A stretch of DNA of 64,000 nucleotides from Tricholomella constricta (GCA_013368375.1 JAACJP010000014.1:434001-498000), one strand, 5' to 3'; positions 20,666 to 38,330 are shown, counted from the first letter of the stretch. The notes: a model not told the origin generated them from the sequence alone. Made by a program: numbers and translations.

Positions 20666-21346
20666 TCAGTCGTCACCAGATTCATGGGTCAATGCTTCAG
20701 CAAAGAGCTCATCCATGACGACATCATTGTCGAGGGCGAGCAGCAACGTGGCAGCATTGACAGCGATAAACAGTGCAGGACTGCTGGCGATGACAGACAG
20801 CGTGTGTTAGGAGAACTCCCTTTCACGCCCTCCGACGCTCACCGATCGTCCTCCAGCTCATGTGATCACTCCCGACCATTCGCGATCCCGACCCCGATGC
20901 TCCGACCCAAGCGTTGGTGTATATACTTACACACTTCCTGTCTTTTCCCCTCTCTCCCTGCGCGCGCCCGACGCCGATCCCGATGTCGGCTGTCCCAACT
21001 CGTGCCTGTACCCTGAGCCACGAGTATCGGACAGCATTGGGAACGTGTCCATACACGCGCCGCAGACCATTCCTTGATTATTATGTGCAGTACTCATATA
21101 TAGTCAGCCCACTGGCATTGGGGATCCTTAATCTATTCTCTTCAGATTCCCCTCTGCCAGGTAAGCCCCTCTTTACATAATTACTGTACTTAAATATAAC
21201 TTCGGATTCCCCTCTGCCAGTACGACTCAGCTCTGCTCGTGAGGTCGCCCTAACAGCGTGGGAGTGCTGGTAATGATGGACAGTGCGGGAGCGCTGACGA
21301 TGACAGACGGAATTGGGTCCACGTCTACCATGCCTGAATTTTTCAT
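20666..21346 (-). pseudogene. Small ORF fragment interrupted by a solo LTR
   Basis: Minus-strand frame from ATG 21346 to TGA 20666-20668. If the 451-bp LTR and one GCGTG copy are ignored, the two halves form one 74-codon frame with repeated short hydrophobic units ('SVIVSAPALS', 'SIITSTPTLS', 'SVIASSPALF') and an acidic end ('HESGDD'). Function unknown; it may be a relic of another transposon gene. Confidence 0.45.
20805..21255 (+). repeat. Solo LTR with 5-bp target duplication GCGTG
   Basis: TGTTAGGAGAACTCCC..CGCCCTAACA, 451 bp, of the chromovirus LTR family. GCGTG occurs at 20800-20804 and 21256-21260. It contains TATATA and two GGATTCCCC/AGATTCCCC elements. Confidence 0.95.
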
Positions 21347-21407
21347 AAGAGAAATTCAAAGAAAAAAAAGAGAAAAAAAAGAAATGGGTGCACCAAGGGA
21401 TGGTGGG

Positions 21408-21610
21408 TGTCAGGGAAACTCCATTTCACACCTTCCGACACTCACTGATCATCCCCCGACCATGCGCGACCATTCCTGTCCCATCCTGATTGCATCCCCG
21501 ATGCTCTGACCCCCTAGTATCATGTACATATTCTTACATTCATTAACCCCCTTCCCAACGCATTGATTGACCCCGACATTGCTCTCGAGGTTGCCTCCGA
21601 TGTTGCTCCC
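21408..21610 (+). repeat. Diverged LTR remnant of the same family
   Basis: TGTCAGGGAAACTCCATTTCAC and the following 'CTCACTGATCATCCCCCGACC' segment match the 5' part of the other LTRs with many changes. The 3' half is absent. Confidence 0.6.
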
Positions 21611-21982
21611 GAGAGATTTCCAATAAGAGCTCAGAATTGAGGCTGAATATATTCTAAAAATGATCAAAGTAAATTCTCCACTTAAATGTCACTGATTATA
21701 AAGATAGATCTGTCATTGATATTCACAATATGATCAGCTTCATATCTACCATCAATAGAGTGATCAAATTTCAAAAAAATTCCAAATATAACCGAGAAGT
21801 AAAGTGAGATCTTATTACTAACATAATCTTGATAAAGGCCTTGACCACATGGTGACCATTTGTTTGAACTTATAAGGAACTTATTCACATTTTGATCATT
21901 GGATTGATAGCAAATCATAATTTTAAATATGATCAAAATAAAATCAAAATAAAATTGATGTTATTTTGGGCTTCTCCCCGCG
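21611..21982. other. AT-rich gene-free DNA
   Basis: AT-rich with repeated GATCAAA/TGATCA words. No coding region is supported. Confidence 0.55.
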
Positions 21983-22903
21983 GTGTATTCAACCTTATCG
22001 AACCCCATAGTGACTTCTACTCTACCTACGGAACCCGGTGACGAACACGACAGCGACGAAGGTGAAGTCTCCCTTGGCGATAATCAGACGACAATTCCCG
22101 CTACTTTAGTAGTGGGTCTTGGCAAAAAACCCCGCTTTTGCAACGTTTGCGTTTGCCGTGCAGTTGGTTACATCATATCGTGTTTTTTCGTCATAAATGG
22201 CGTCGTTGTGGCGTCATTCGTTCTTTCGAGTTCTATCTCACTTTTCTTGTCTCGGCTCTGCCCGTTTCGTTTTGCTTTGGTTGAAGTAACGATTGCGCCG
22301 AATTCTTTCGAGTTCTATCTCACTTTTCTTGTCTCGGCTTTGCCCGTTTCATTTTGCTTTTGGGTCTGTCTTCTTCCCGTTCTTTCTTGTTTCTGTTTGG
22401 CGTAAACTTTGAGAAGTGAAGTATATTTCCTATCAAATACAATCCCCATTAACAATATTTGCAGGGCTCGTGGTGTTGTTCATATCTACTGGCAAGGGAA
22501 ATACGACCGTCATTCTACAATGCAGAGCATGGGTACCCCTACCGCAACAAGGTTCGGCACTTCCGTTCAATTGACTGCCGGCGGAACAGCTGCAGTAAAC
22601 CGCTACTGGAGCCGTGGTGCGGATCGTTCGGATGTGACAACTCCTGGAGATCGTTTCAAGGCGGGTATTACAGCCGTAAAGAAAAGGAAGAATGCACAGA
22701 AAGCAAAATGATTTGTATATGACAACCGTGTACTTCTAACAACAATTTTAACATATCTGTGACTGCCATTCACAGCCATCATACTTGCAGACACCGAAAG
22801 GTACATCAGAAAATCACTCAAGCTCAAGAGCAACATACAGCTTCATGCAGCGGTCGAGGGTGAGAACGCGTCGGCATCCGTGCGCGATGAAGACACTGTT
22901 TAA
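21983..22903 (+). CDS. Possible small spliced gene, unknown product
   Basis: An acidic first exon ('EPGDEHDSDEGEVSLGD') from ATG 21983, a putative intron of about 350 nt containing an internal duplication, then an acceptor TTTGCAG at about 22464. A Lys-rich segment ends at 22711 in one frame ('AVKKRKNAQKAK'). A third candidate exon follows an acceptor CTTGCAG near 22791 and ends in TAA at about 22903. Two frames are possible for the middle exon and I cannot choose between them. It may be a transposon relic rather than a host gene. Confidence 0.3.
22223..22365. repeat. Direct duplication of about 58 bp, 81-bp spacing
   Basis: The block starting 'TTTCGAGTTCTATCTCACTT' occurs at about 22226 and again at about 22307, each continuing 'TTCTTGTCTCGGCT' and 'TGCCCGTTTC' with only a few differences. 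Confidence 0.85.
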
Positions 22904-23097
22904 ACAACAATTTTTTTTTTGGAGTGTACCCTTATTGCATCGCTGGTCAAAGTAGCGGGGTGGAGTAGACCCATAGACTACTCTGGCATTCAACAGAACC
23001 AGTACACAACTCTATAGATCCCTGTGACTAGAACTTGATTAACCGAATGAGCGCGCACTGGGTAATCACTGATCAGCTTCGACACTTGACTTGAAAC

Positions 23098-23607
23098 ATG
23101 CCCTTCGACAACTCAACTTGCACTATTCTACAGCGTTTTACCACAATCCAGCCCCCCACTGAAGATTTATGGTACGGACCGTGGACTTCTATCCTCACAA
23201 CCCTCTTTCCCACTACCCAAGGCTACATGGTCGCTCCTCAACGTCGCTTTTCATTTGACGATCCCGAAAATCATGATTCCGACTTCATCATCGAGGTCAT
23301 GAAGCTGTCTACAGCTCCATTCACCCTCCGATGCGTTCTTGTTGTCAAAATCAGAAACTCCCAGCACTGGGAACCTGGACTTCCGGTTCTTCAATGTCTG
23401 CTCGACATGCACACTCATGCTGCTCTTCGCGACACCGGGTACTTGAAGGTCTACTGGATTGGAGCGATTGGCCCACATTGGAGGTATGGTGAGAAGGAGT
23501 ATGATGGACAAGAGCTGCGACCCCTCATCGATTGGCATCACACCACGCATGACCAAGCCTCGTTTGACGACCTCCAAACCTTAGCGCAGCTCGTCGCAGC
23601 TCTCTAA
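23098..23607 (+). CDS. Conserved basidiomycete protein, possible nuclease-like fold
   Basis: A single-exon frame of 169 residues, ATG to TAA. Near the middle, 'DFIIEVMKL' and 'LRCVLVVKIRNSQHW' place acidic and Lys residues on neighbouring predicted strands, followed by 'LPVLQCLLDMHTHAAL' and 'YLKVYWIGAIGPHWRYGEKE'. The layout (strand with E/D, strand with x-K, helix, then an 'IGAIG..WR' strand) resembles the many lineage-expanded agaricomycete hypothetical proteins with a PD-(D/E)xK-like core. This is recalled, not searched, and a complete catalytic triad is not evident. The C-terminus 'PLIDWHHTTHDQASFDDL' looks conserved in such proteins. No signal peptide or membrane segment is seen. Confidence 0.6.
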   Translation: MPFDNSTCTILQRFTTIQPPTEDLWYGPWTSILTTLFPTTQGYMVAPQRRFSFDDPENHDSDFIIEVMKLSTAPFTLRCVLVVKIRNSQHWEPGLPVLQCLLDMHTHAALRDTGYLKVYWIGAIGPHWRYGEKEYDGQELRPLIDWHHTTHDQASFDDLQTLAQLVAAL

Positions 23608-24208
23608 GCAGGTTTTTATTTAACAGTTGTTGGTGTCATCTGGCTTTTGAGGGGACATTCTATGGGTATAATGGGAGTCTGGTAGCCGAGCAGAAGAGGG
23701 GCAAAGGCGAGGTAACTGCTATGCATGGGCTCGAGCACCGAAGAGTCTGCCGCAAAGCAAAACATGAGAAAAGGTCCATTACAACACAAACATTTACAGT
23801 AAATAATCAATGTCACTACAGGACTTGGACAGCTGCAGCCCGGCCAAGCATGCTGAGGTTTCTGAGGCAAAGCTTGGTGATGCGGAAAATTCACTTTCAG
23901 AGGGCTGGTTGGCTTGTTCTTTTCGGGTACGAGCTTCATGTCTATCACCCATTTTTTTCGCTCCATGCCGCGATAGCGCTCAGATGTGAGGCTCTGTTTA
24001 CTATGTACACCTCCATGCGTCGTGAGGTCCAGACGGTGCGTCCAAGAGACCTGCCATCTGAAGTTGGACAACATACCACTCTTTACACCGACGCCAGCAC
24101 AAACCCGGTTTGGAGCACCCATCATCAGGTTGAGTCGACAAACCTTTTGCCCCAATAGCCCCGCTAATTACACAAACACAACACACAGAACATATACATA
24201 TAACCACA
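23608..24208. other. Intergenic between the 169-aa gene and SEH1
   Basis: Overlapping open frames on both strands have no recognisable features. It likely holds the 3' ends of the two convergent genes. Confidence 0.5.
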
Positions 24209-25907
24209 TCACGCTTCCATATCGACATCCTTGCTCTCCGGCACCTCCGTCTCCACGGCCTGCTCAACACCAAGGCTCCCTGCGGGCCGCCACACATTCC
24301 CTGAAGTAGCCTTCCACAACCGGATGCGGCCATCGTTCCCTGCAGACGAAAGCACCGTGCTACAATACGCCACCAAAATTCAGCCTCAAAGCCTCACATA
24401 GAGCGAAACAAAAAACACCAACCCAGTGATATTCCACTCAACCCTCCCAACAGCCGATCTGCAAATGTACACGTACATCGTCAATTAGGATGCTCAAAAG
24501 CAGTGAAACAAACAGCGGGGGGCCTCCTTACTTATGCTGATCAAAATCCGCCACAACACTCGCCGTCCACTTGCCCTCCTCCTCCTCTTCTTCACGATCC
24601 AGATCATCTCCCGGCTTGACGCGCCAAATCCGCACGCGGCCGTCCCGGCCGCCCGTCGCAATGAGGTGGTAGGAGCGCCCACACGAAGGCGCCCACGCAA
24701 CGGACGTGATAGCAAACGCCGGCGGCGCAGCCGTCGCATGATCCGCATCCGTGGCCTGTGCCTCTGGCGCGGAAGAAGCTTGCGCCGTCTCCGGCGCGGG
24801 TGCGGGGTCGAGCGTAAGGACGGCGGTGGGGCGCCGGGAGGGCGAAAGCTGTATTACCTACCAAAACTCGTCGTCAACACTGTGGTACTTACTTTTCTCC
24901 TTTGTATTTTTGCGCGAGGACGTACTTTTACGATGCCGTTAACGCCGCATCCAACGGCGATGAGCTCGCCCCAGTAGCGGTCTTTGCACCAGGAGATGCA
25001 CCAGCCGCCGTCGGCTTCGCGGTTCCCGGTCCCTGAGCGTGTCGGGGCCTGCGGGGCCCCTGATACGTTTTGCTGAATGCCTTGTTGGAGGGCTTGCGTG
25101 ACGAGGGAGGCCGAGGGCGCGTCGAGAGTGGCATTGGTTTGAGTCGGCGTGGCGAGAGCGACGGTATGTGAGCGTGAGTGGGCCGATGGCGGCGCAAAAG
25201 ATGGTAGACTCTGTACGTCAAGCTCCTCAGAGAGCTGCCAGGTGGTAAGCGAGGGTTGTTCAAGGCATTCGTATATCCGTAACTGGTTGTCGGACGCAAT
25301 CGCTGCCTGTGATAGATGATGGGTTCAACACTCCAAGAATAAGCTCATGCGTCAACTCACAAATTTAAGCCCAAAGTGGTGTGGTGCAAATTCAACCGCT
25401 CTGACGGTACCCCTCGCATCCGTCAGAACCGCTCTCTCGACCCAGCGCGAATTGGGCGGCTGCGACTGCGATGAACTCCCGCTCCCGTTCAGTTGCTGCG
25501 ATGAATCGGGCTGTCCCAACGGCGAGACCTGCTCCCACACCTTCACCGTACGATCGAACGAAGACGACGCTATAACCGAGCCAAATTCGGGGTGCGCCCA
25601 GCTCAGTCTCGACACAGGCGCGTCATGGGCCTGGATTTCCGCTGAGCAGCTGCTTGATGATATCGAATTTTCGCCTGTAAGGTGCGCACCTTCCAATCAT
25701 CCTCAACTGCCCAAGTCCCATTACTTTCGTGCATATGCCACACTTTTATCCTGATGCACAAGGTGATATCAGGGATCTGCCAAAGACGACGGAATTTGCA
25801 TACCGTTGATCCAGGCTGCAAGTGGCGAGGCGAAGACCATAGAAGTCGTAAGACGCGTCAGTTACGAGATCATTATGGGCATTTTGGATAAGTCCTGTCT
25901 GAATCAT
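24209..25907 (-). CDS. SEH1: Nucleoporin SEH1 (WD40, Nup84/Nup107 complex and SEACAT/GATOR2)
   Basis: Spliced WD40 protein starting at ATG 25907 ('MIQTGLIQNAHNDLVTDAS') and ending TGA 24209-24211. Diagnostic SEH1 segments are 'DFYGLRLATCSLDQ', 'RLSWAHPEFGSVIASSSFDR', 'TVRAVEFAPHHFGLK', 'ISWCKDRYWGELIAVG', 'SVAWAPSCGRSYHLIATGGR', 'RVEWNITG' and 'TVLSSAGNDGRIRLWKA'. About seven exons with introns of about 50-80 nt. SEH1 is a scaffold subunit of the nuclear pore Y-complex and also of the SEACAT (GATOR2) complex at the vacuole. A Ser/Thr/Gln-rich insertion ('PTQTNATLDAPSASLV') lies between blades, longer than in yeast. The C-terminus ends 'SKDVDMEA'. It is divergent from GDH1, 3.4 kb away. Confidence 0.92.
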
Positions 25908-31043
<5,136 letters not shown>

Positions 31044-31946
31044 AGGGCTACAGACATATAGATAGATAGATGGGCCGCGTCTGCATCGCCCTCGCCCCAC
31101 GCCCTCGCCCCACGCCCATGCCACCTTCCCTCGCCTACGCCTGCCCGCACGCCGCACGCCGCGAGGGCACGTCCGCCGTACCTCAAGGTTCCATCGACAG
31201 TACCTTTTGTCTTTGGCCTTTGTCTTTGGTCTTTTGTCTTTTGTATATCCATATCCCATACACGCACGTCTCATCGCATCATCATCCCATCCCATCCGCA
31301 TCCGCATCCGCATCCGCACACGGGCCCCCTAATTCGCCACACCCATCACACCATTTACTATTACTATCAAGGATACCTTAGACTTGTTTGTTGTATTTTG
31401 TCTATTATGTTTTGTAGCTCATGTCCCCATGCTCATGCTGTTCTCGTGTCAATAAAGTTTGTGTGTTTTTATATTGTGCCCTGGCGTCCCCAGGTATTCG
31501 AGATATCTATCTAACTATAAGCCCGGTCGGCTTACGACTGTGCCGAAACCTGTCTGGATCAGGGCCCAACACCATATATAGAACCGAGTGGCTGAACAAT
31601 TACTTGTTCAGTTATTCTACCTTTTGTAACGGTCTGGGCGCGGTTCCCTTGGACGGACTTACACTCACCTTCGACTCGCCAATAGAAAAAGGTCATCGAA
31701 AAACGGCAACAATCACATATACATACATACTCATACTCCACTTACCAAAAACCACCATCCCATCCCATTCACGCTGCAAGTCCAAGTCCAAGTTTTAACG
31801 CTGGCTGGCTTGCAGCCTTCAAGTACGAAGAAAAGGACGAGATTCGAAAAATAAAATATTGTACCAGCTGATCGATCGCGCGCGTACGACAATTCTCTAA
31901 AGAAGGCAATTCAAACCTACAGAACCTCTCCTGTCCTCTCCTCTCT
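31044..31946. other. Convergent intergenic region GDH1/SEC31
   Basis: Holds the two 3' ends. CGCCCCACGCCC-type repeats lie near 31090-31120 and a (CATCCG)n microsatellite near 31300. No gene is supported. Confidence 0.6.
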
Positions 31947-34900
31947 TTACAAGCGCATGATCAACTGCTTAACACCCGACATCCACAGCCCAATGTCGTC
32001 CGTCAAGGATCCCCGGGTGAGCAGGTCAACATGGATCGCCAAAGCAGCTGGGCGATCGTGATTCTCCATGGCTAGAACGGGCGGTATCAGCATCGAAATA
32101 AACAAGTATGCGACCAGACAGATGAGATGAGGCGCTTACCCCTGGTCAGGACAAGCAGCTGATCAACCACGGGTTTAGACAGGGTCTCGCAGTTCAGGGC
32201 GTCGAAAAGCGGGTTGATGCGGCGCTCCAAGTCATCCACAAGTCGTTTTTGTTGCGGCTGTGAGACCACAAAACAAAACAAAAAACGTCAGCAAGCGACG
32301 CCAACCAAAATTATCGAATTATTACATACCGGCGTCGTCTGCCTCATGCGATTCAAGTGCTCAGAAATGACATTAAAAGCAGGCCGGGCGTGATCAGGGA
32401 TATGCGAGCGGTCACCATGGGCTAGTAGTGTCCGGACTTACATGAGTCATCGTCTACCTGACTAAAACAAAAAAGACGCACGGTATTTTGGTGGAGGAGG
32501 ACCAGCTTGCGGGCGGGCCGCAGTCCTTGAACTGGATCGAGCTGGACCTGAGATAGGACCGCCTGGCGGAGGCGGCGGGCCGCCTACTTGCGGAGCACCT
32601 GGAGGCCCTGGGGGCTGAGGAGGTCCGGTTCTTTGAGCGCCTGGCGGAGGTGCATACGGTCCCGGTTGAGGCTGCGGCGGCGGGGGCTGAGGAGACGATG
32701 GGGCGCCGTGAGAGTATGGGCCACCTTGGCCAGAAGGGGGTGCAAAGTTCGATGGGTGCGGCTGCCCGATTTGTGATTGTTGCCCGAGCGGGCGATTGTA
32801 GGGGCCGGGAGGAGGGGTCTGGCCGGGGAGGGGTCCCCGGGAAGGTGGTGCGGCGTAAGGGCCAGGCGCTGGAGACTGATGAATGACTTGAGGAGACATC
32901 ATGCGCGCAGGGGGAGGGTGTACTGCTGCTGTCCTTGAAGCAGGCCTTCCCGGTGGCGGAGGACCACCCATCCGGTGCCCAGCGGGAGGGGGAGGGGGCA
33001 CTTGACCTTGCACACTTCCTGGGCGAGGAGGTGGGAATGATGCGAGTTGTCCTGGACTCGTGTAAGGGGAACCAGACGGGGAGAAACCTGGAGAAGCAGT
33101 TTGATTGGGGAAAGGTGACGTAATTGCAGCGGGTTTATTCAGATTCAAAGAGGTCGGCCCACGGTTCGTGTTAATGACAGCCGGAGCATCGTTCCAGCCG
33201 CCATTTTCTTGTCGTTTCGGTGGAGGTAGGGGCGCTGTGCTACCTCCGGGGGTACTCGTAGACGCACGAGGAGGTGGGGGAACAATGGGAGTCTGCTGGG
33301 GCTGAGGTTGCGTCCTCAGGTGAGGGGGTTGCGTCAGGGATTGCTGGTAGGAAACGTTCGGGGTAGAATATGCTGACGTAACAGGAGCGTACGGGGTCTG
33401 GTTGACAGTGGCATTACTAGGAGCATAAGAAACTGGTGCGTTTCCAGAAGCATTATATGGTGATGCTGGTTGGGCGGGAGCGACGGGTTGAGCTGCAGCG
33501 CCATAGTTGGAGTAACCAGAATAAGCGGGAGCGGGAGCCCTTGACGCTGGAGCAGCTGGAGTGGTGATCGGAGCAGCTGGAGCCGGAACGCTGCCAGTCG
33601 CCGTCGCCCCAAGGAGGCGAGCACGTTCAGCGCTGAAGTCCACACCGTTGGAACCCTTATAGCCTTCAGGCGTCAACTTCAAAAACGCGACAGCCTCCTG
33701 GACCAGGCCTTGGGTTGTCAGGAGATCTGCATACTCCAAGTACCTATCATATAAGCTCGCCAATTTGAACTCCCTAGTTTCCGCATCGGCACCGGCGGAT
33801 TGCACCAGATCTACGTCATCGTACTTCGTGGCAGACCTGAACACAGTGACCTTTTCAACGAACGACTGCAGGGCGTGAGTGTGTGCAGAGAAGCGAGATC
33901 CAGTAGGGTGGGTTTCGTCCGAAACAAGATTCCTCTCCTCTTCTGCTAATTCGTCGATCCAGATATTGACCAAACGTTCGAGACGCGCAGCCGCCAGGTA
34001 TGTCAGAGTGGCGTTCTGCCTAAAATCGCGTGCACCCTCCTTCACCTCGGGGTTCTCGGAAGAAGCTGCAACAGTGAATTGGAACTCCAAGCGGCGACCT
34101 AATTCTTCCGCGAGACCCTGGAACTCGTCCTGGTTGGCAAAAGTGCACAGCACAACGAAGATCTCCTGCCACTCTTGAAGGTCTGCATTCTGAACGATAT
34201 CGGTCAAGTCGTCGGTGACAATGGATTGGAAGAGACGAAGATAGGGAAGAGAGGTGGTGCGGCGCTCAAAGTATGCTTTCTGCGTGCGTTGAAGGAGTTC
34301 CGGTCCACCACGAACAGCGAGCAAAATGGCATCTGCGAAGCGATCGGAAGAAAGGCATAAAGACACCGCTGACTCGAAGTCGCCAAGTACCAATGCTTTT
34401 GTGACCAAACGGTCAGTATCTGACTCGTCAACAGGATAGATTCTGAACGAGTTGCCCTTCAAAAACTCGGATGTGACAGAAGATGGCCCAGAGCCGACTG
34501 TTGCAGCCACCGAGGAATCAATGCCATAATTGGTATGCGGAACAAGCACTTGGCCTTGAGCGATCGCGCTGAAGAAGTCAACATCGAGTTGGGGCGTTCC
34601 AGGGCCGTCGTCGCCGAAAAGGCTGGGCACCGTGGTGGTGGACTCGCTATCAGCATGGCGGTCGGATGTGACGCTTGCACTGACTTCAGACGGAGTCTTC
34701 TCGTCGCGTTCCTCATCGCTCTCTTCTTCGTCTTGGCGCTCGGGCTCCGCAAAGGACACGACGGGGTCATGTGGCTTGCCTTCAGTGACGTCTTCCTCCA
34801 ATGCAGACTTGGCTTTCTCCGCAGTGGCAGCCTTCAAATTTTCCACAGCCTCAGCGACGCGGGCAGCAATCTCGGACTTTGAGAATCCAAGCAGGGTAAC

Positions 34901-36712
34901 AAGTTCATCGCGAGAGTCAGCCTTGAACAGGCTCAATAACGCCTTCCATCCAGCTTTCTTGGCCGCCTCTTCTTCTGCGGACCTTTCTTCAGCGAACGTC
35001 TTGAGCGATTCGGAACCACCATCGATGGCGGTTTGCAAATTCGTCGCGCGTTGGACCAGATCCTGCTCCGTGACAACCTTGCGAATATGCACGAGACTGC
35101 TTTGGTTCTTTCCTTGCGCCGAGGGAAGGTTGGACACGGTGACCAATTTGCCGCCGAATCCGAAAGAGCTGCTAGTAGGACGACGAAGCCATTTGGGAGG
35201 CTGTTTGAGTGAAAGAGTTGCACCTGTTGACGACCTTGAAAACCGATGCATGTCGAATATATCAGCTCCATCGGCAGGTTGCGCGCCTCTGGAATCTTGA
35301 CTGGCCGCATCATTTGTTGATTGGATGGAGTGGATTCCGACCGTGCCGTCGAAAAATGCGGTGGCAAGGAGGTCGGGGTTGCGGGGACACCAGTCGACTT
35401 GGAATGCCCAATTGTCTGCAGAGGGAAGCTACAAGAAGGTAAGGCTTTACGCAGTGACTAGAAGCGTGTTCCCTCACTTCTCCAATGATTTCTGAGGTCT
35501 GAGGATTCCAGCAAAGGGCACGATTGTCTTTTCCGCAAGACAGAAGTAAATCCGCGTCTTGTTTACACCATGACAATGACAAAACGCCTTTTTCGTGGCC
35601 TGTCAAGATCTATGACGCGCATAATCAGCAAACATTTCGTGAATTTGCGAGTGACATACCTTTTCAGGAGCGCGTGCGTTACGAAGGTCCCAGACCATAA
35701 TGACTGGGGACGAATCGTCTTCAGATGCAGTCACGAGCCTTGTAGCCTGGCACAAATTGTGAGCGACGTGAAGCGGTGACCGATTGGAGTTAACGTACAT
35801 TATCGGGATGCCATGCGATGTCACTCATTCCCCTTCGACCACCCATAGCCATACCACTACCAGCTCCACCGTGACCTGCAAGCGTTCCGGCTCCACCGCC
35901 ATATGCTAAAGCAACAACTTCACGCTTCCCTCGCAGATCCCAAACGACTGTGTATCCCGTGCTGCTAGCACCAGCAAGAACGTACTGAACCTGTTGATTC
36001 CATGCAACCGAGGTGATTTCGTCGAGTTTGGTGCTCCTGGAGCCCGGGGTCGGGGTGTATGGTTTACTAGGATCTTTAAGATCCCAGATGTAGACCTGAG
36101 TAAGGCGATCAAGAAAATGCAAATAATGCGAAGTGTGATTGTTTCTTACCTCTCCGCTGACACCGCCCGAAGCGAGAAGGGTCGTTTGTATAGGATTAAA
36201 GTCGAGTCCGCGAACCGGGCCTGTATGTGTTGAATTGCGAAGGATCAGAGAGTCAGACGCCCTATGACAACTTTACATTACAACGCTGTCAGCCGCCATG
36301 TAAAGATTCACGCACCCTGCTCCAGCAAGGATCTTGGAAGGATCCCAGAGAGCGAGTTCACCATTCTCCATACCAGCTGCGATTACACCGCGGGGACGAT
36401 TATCGTACACACCGCCCCAGGCCAGGCGATTGAACCTGCCATCAGGGCACTGTTAACGCGAGCTGACTTGTGATAGGAGATATCGACACGCCTTGAGCTG
36501 TCCTTCACGACACCTTTCGGACCGTTTTGTCCAACACCACCAAGATCATACTCTTCTCTGTCAAGGAAATTCGGTGCCCATATTTCAAGTTGGCTTTCGT
36601 TACTAAACGACTCGTCAAGCGCTCCCGCAACGGTTCCTGTGGCCAGCAAAGGAAGGGACGCTGTAGGCGCCCACGCAAATGTCGAGGTCCTGTGAATTTC
36701 CTTGAGTTTCAT
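31947..36712 (-). CDS. SEC31: COPII coat outer subunit SEC31
   Basis: Starts '[19 protein letters not shown]' (ATG 36712), the standard SEC31 N-terminus, and ends TAA 31947-31949 after '[12 protein letters not shown]'. N-terminal WD40 blades are spread over small exons ('[16 protein letters not shown]', '[20 protein letters not shown]', '[10 protein letters not shown]', '[20 protein letters not shown]', '[20 protein letters not shown]'). A 2.8-kb exon (32462-35251) then encodes the alpha-solenoid and a Pro/Gln/Ala-rich disordered region that binds SEC23 in other species. The last exons carry the conserved C-terminal helical domain ('[20 protein letters not shown]', '[20 protein letters not shown]'). 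SEC31 with SEC13 forms the outer cage of ER-to-Golgi vesicles. Two Gly-rich insertions (near 35860) lengthen one blade. Confidence 0.95.
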
Positions 36713-37108
36713 GGTTGTCGAAAATTATGGTGTGTTGACGTTACAGACTCGAATGACACGTCTGAGTGTCAAAGTGATGCCGGCCCTAAATGTACACGTG
36801 ATGATTTATGCAACGCCACCGCCTTGAACTTGAAGTATTATTATAAGGGCCTCAGTTCCTTTCAGTCACCAGTGAAAAGTTCGGCGAGAGTCGGATAATA
36901 GACGTCTAGACCGTTTGATCTTTCCGTTACAAGAGGCGGTATATTTTTAGGAAGCTTAACTTGATAGTCACCAAGTTCAGGATCGCCGGGAGGGAGATCC
37001 AATAATGCCAACGTGGACACGCCGAGGAAGAGCCGGTAAACACGAGCTCAACTTCAGGAATTAAGATGGTTTACTAGTATAAGCAAGCTGACCTCTGCAT
37101 CGCAACAG
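36713..37108. other. Short intergenic region between GPN2 and SEC31
   Basis: 396 bp. It likely holds the GPN2 3' end and the SEC31 promoter. No further element is clear. Confidence 0.5.
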
Positions 37109-38330
37109 TCATGTCATATCTACATCGTCTGTACTTCGTGGGGGATTTCTTTCCCGAATCGTACTTGCGCGAGCTGCCACCTCCCGGAACAATTCCCCTT
37201 CTTTTCTCCATTGCACCTTCTCAAACGCATCCCACTCTTCTTTAGCGTCCACCCATCTTTCCTGTACATCACGCACGTCACTCCTTGTCCCCTTGAGAGC
37301 TCCAGCGGCGGTAGAGAAAAGGGCGTATGTATTTGGTCGAACAGAGGATGGCGCACTCGTCTGTTCCACAGTTCCAGGTGGGGCTTTAGAATCAGGAGGG
37401 GGAACAAAGATATAGCCAGTGGCACGATCAATGGCCCGTGTGAGGTTGATCATAGAATTCTTGTCCTATAAGGTGTCAGCAAACGTACGAACTCCGTGAG
37501 GCTGGAGGTGTACCTCAACTGCCAAAGTTTCAAAGCCGACAAGGCTGTAGTCTTCAATGAGAGAAATCATTGCCATGTTCAAAGAGGCAAATTTCGGTGG
37601 AAGAGATGCCGATAACGTGTTTTCCAAGTATGATAGATCCTGCACCTCGGTGTAAAAGTCAAGGTTGAAGTCTACACATGCAGACAGGACCTGTTAGAAT
37701 GGCCGATAGGATCCTAAAGAAGCTTCTTGTACCCAAATCGCCGTATTGCGAGATCAAATCAACTTTGGAAAGGACGTTGATGTGGGGCAGCTCCAGGTGA
37801 AGCATGGTTCTTAGAGATAGCAGCAGGACAGATATATACTTGGACGCGTCTGTGACATAGTGTGCATCGCAGAGATGGACAGCAGCTAGCTATGAAACGT
37901 GAGTCGTAGGTTCGACGGGGAGACGGTGGTCACGCACCCGGAGCCCCAGTTTTGTTAATTTCTCCACAATTCTCTTCAAACTTTCATGGTTGGTGCTCAA
38001 CTCAACTTGTCCCGGGAGATCGAAGAGAATATACGCATCCTCGCCGAGCTCTTTCAAGCGTTCCTCAAGCCAATCGAAGTTCGCTTCTAAATATTCCATG
38101 CAGTACAGCATACCACCATTCGGTCCAAGACCGTGTTCCTCCATGACATCTTTGAGTGCTATCAAAGACGAAATATCGACCGCACACGGGTACGTGATTG
38201 CATCATTTGCTGGATCCAGGTTCACCACCGAGATCGGACGACCAAGAGCTGTGAAAAGTTGGTATTTTCCGTAGCAGTAGGTTGATTTTCCGCTGCCAGG
38301 AGAACCACAAACAATCTCTCCGAAGGGCAT
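37109..38330 (-). CDS. GPN2: GPN-loop GTPase 2
   Basis: Starts '[17 protein letters not shown]' with the P-loop GSPGSGKST, followed by '[11 protein letters not shown]' and the GPN-loop '[16 protein letters not shown]'. '[11 protein letters not shown]' is the G3 motif, and further exons carry '[20 protein letters not shown]' and '[13 protein letters not shown]' (guanine-specificity region), then '[12 protein letters not shown]'. Ends '[13 protein letters not shown]'. Four exons separated by introns of about 40-50 nt. GPN-loop GTPases act in the cytoplasm in assembly and nuclear import of RNA polymerases II and III. The start fits the family exactly. It diverges from RECQ across 180 bp, which probably holds both promoters. 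Confidence 0.94.

Noticed and set aside
34632..35300. Plus-strand frame of 222 codons over SEC31
   Set aside because: It lies opposite the SEC31 coding exon and shows no features of its own.
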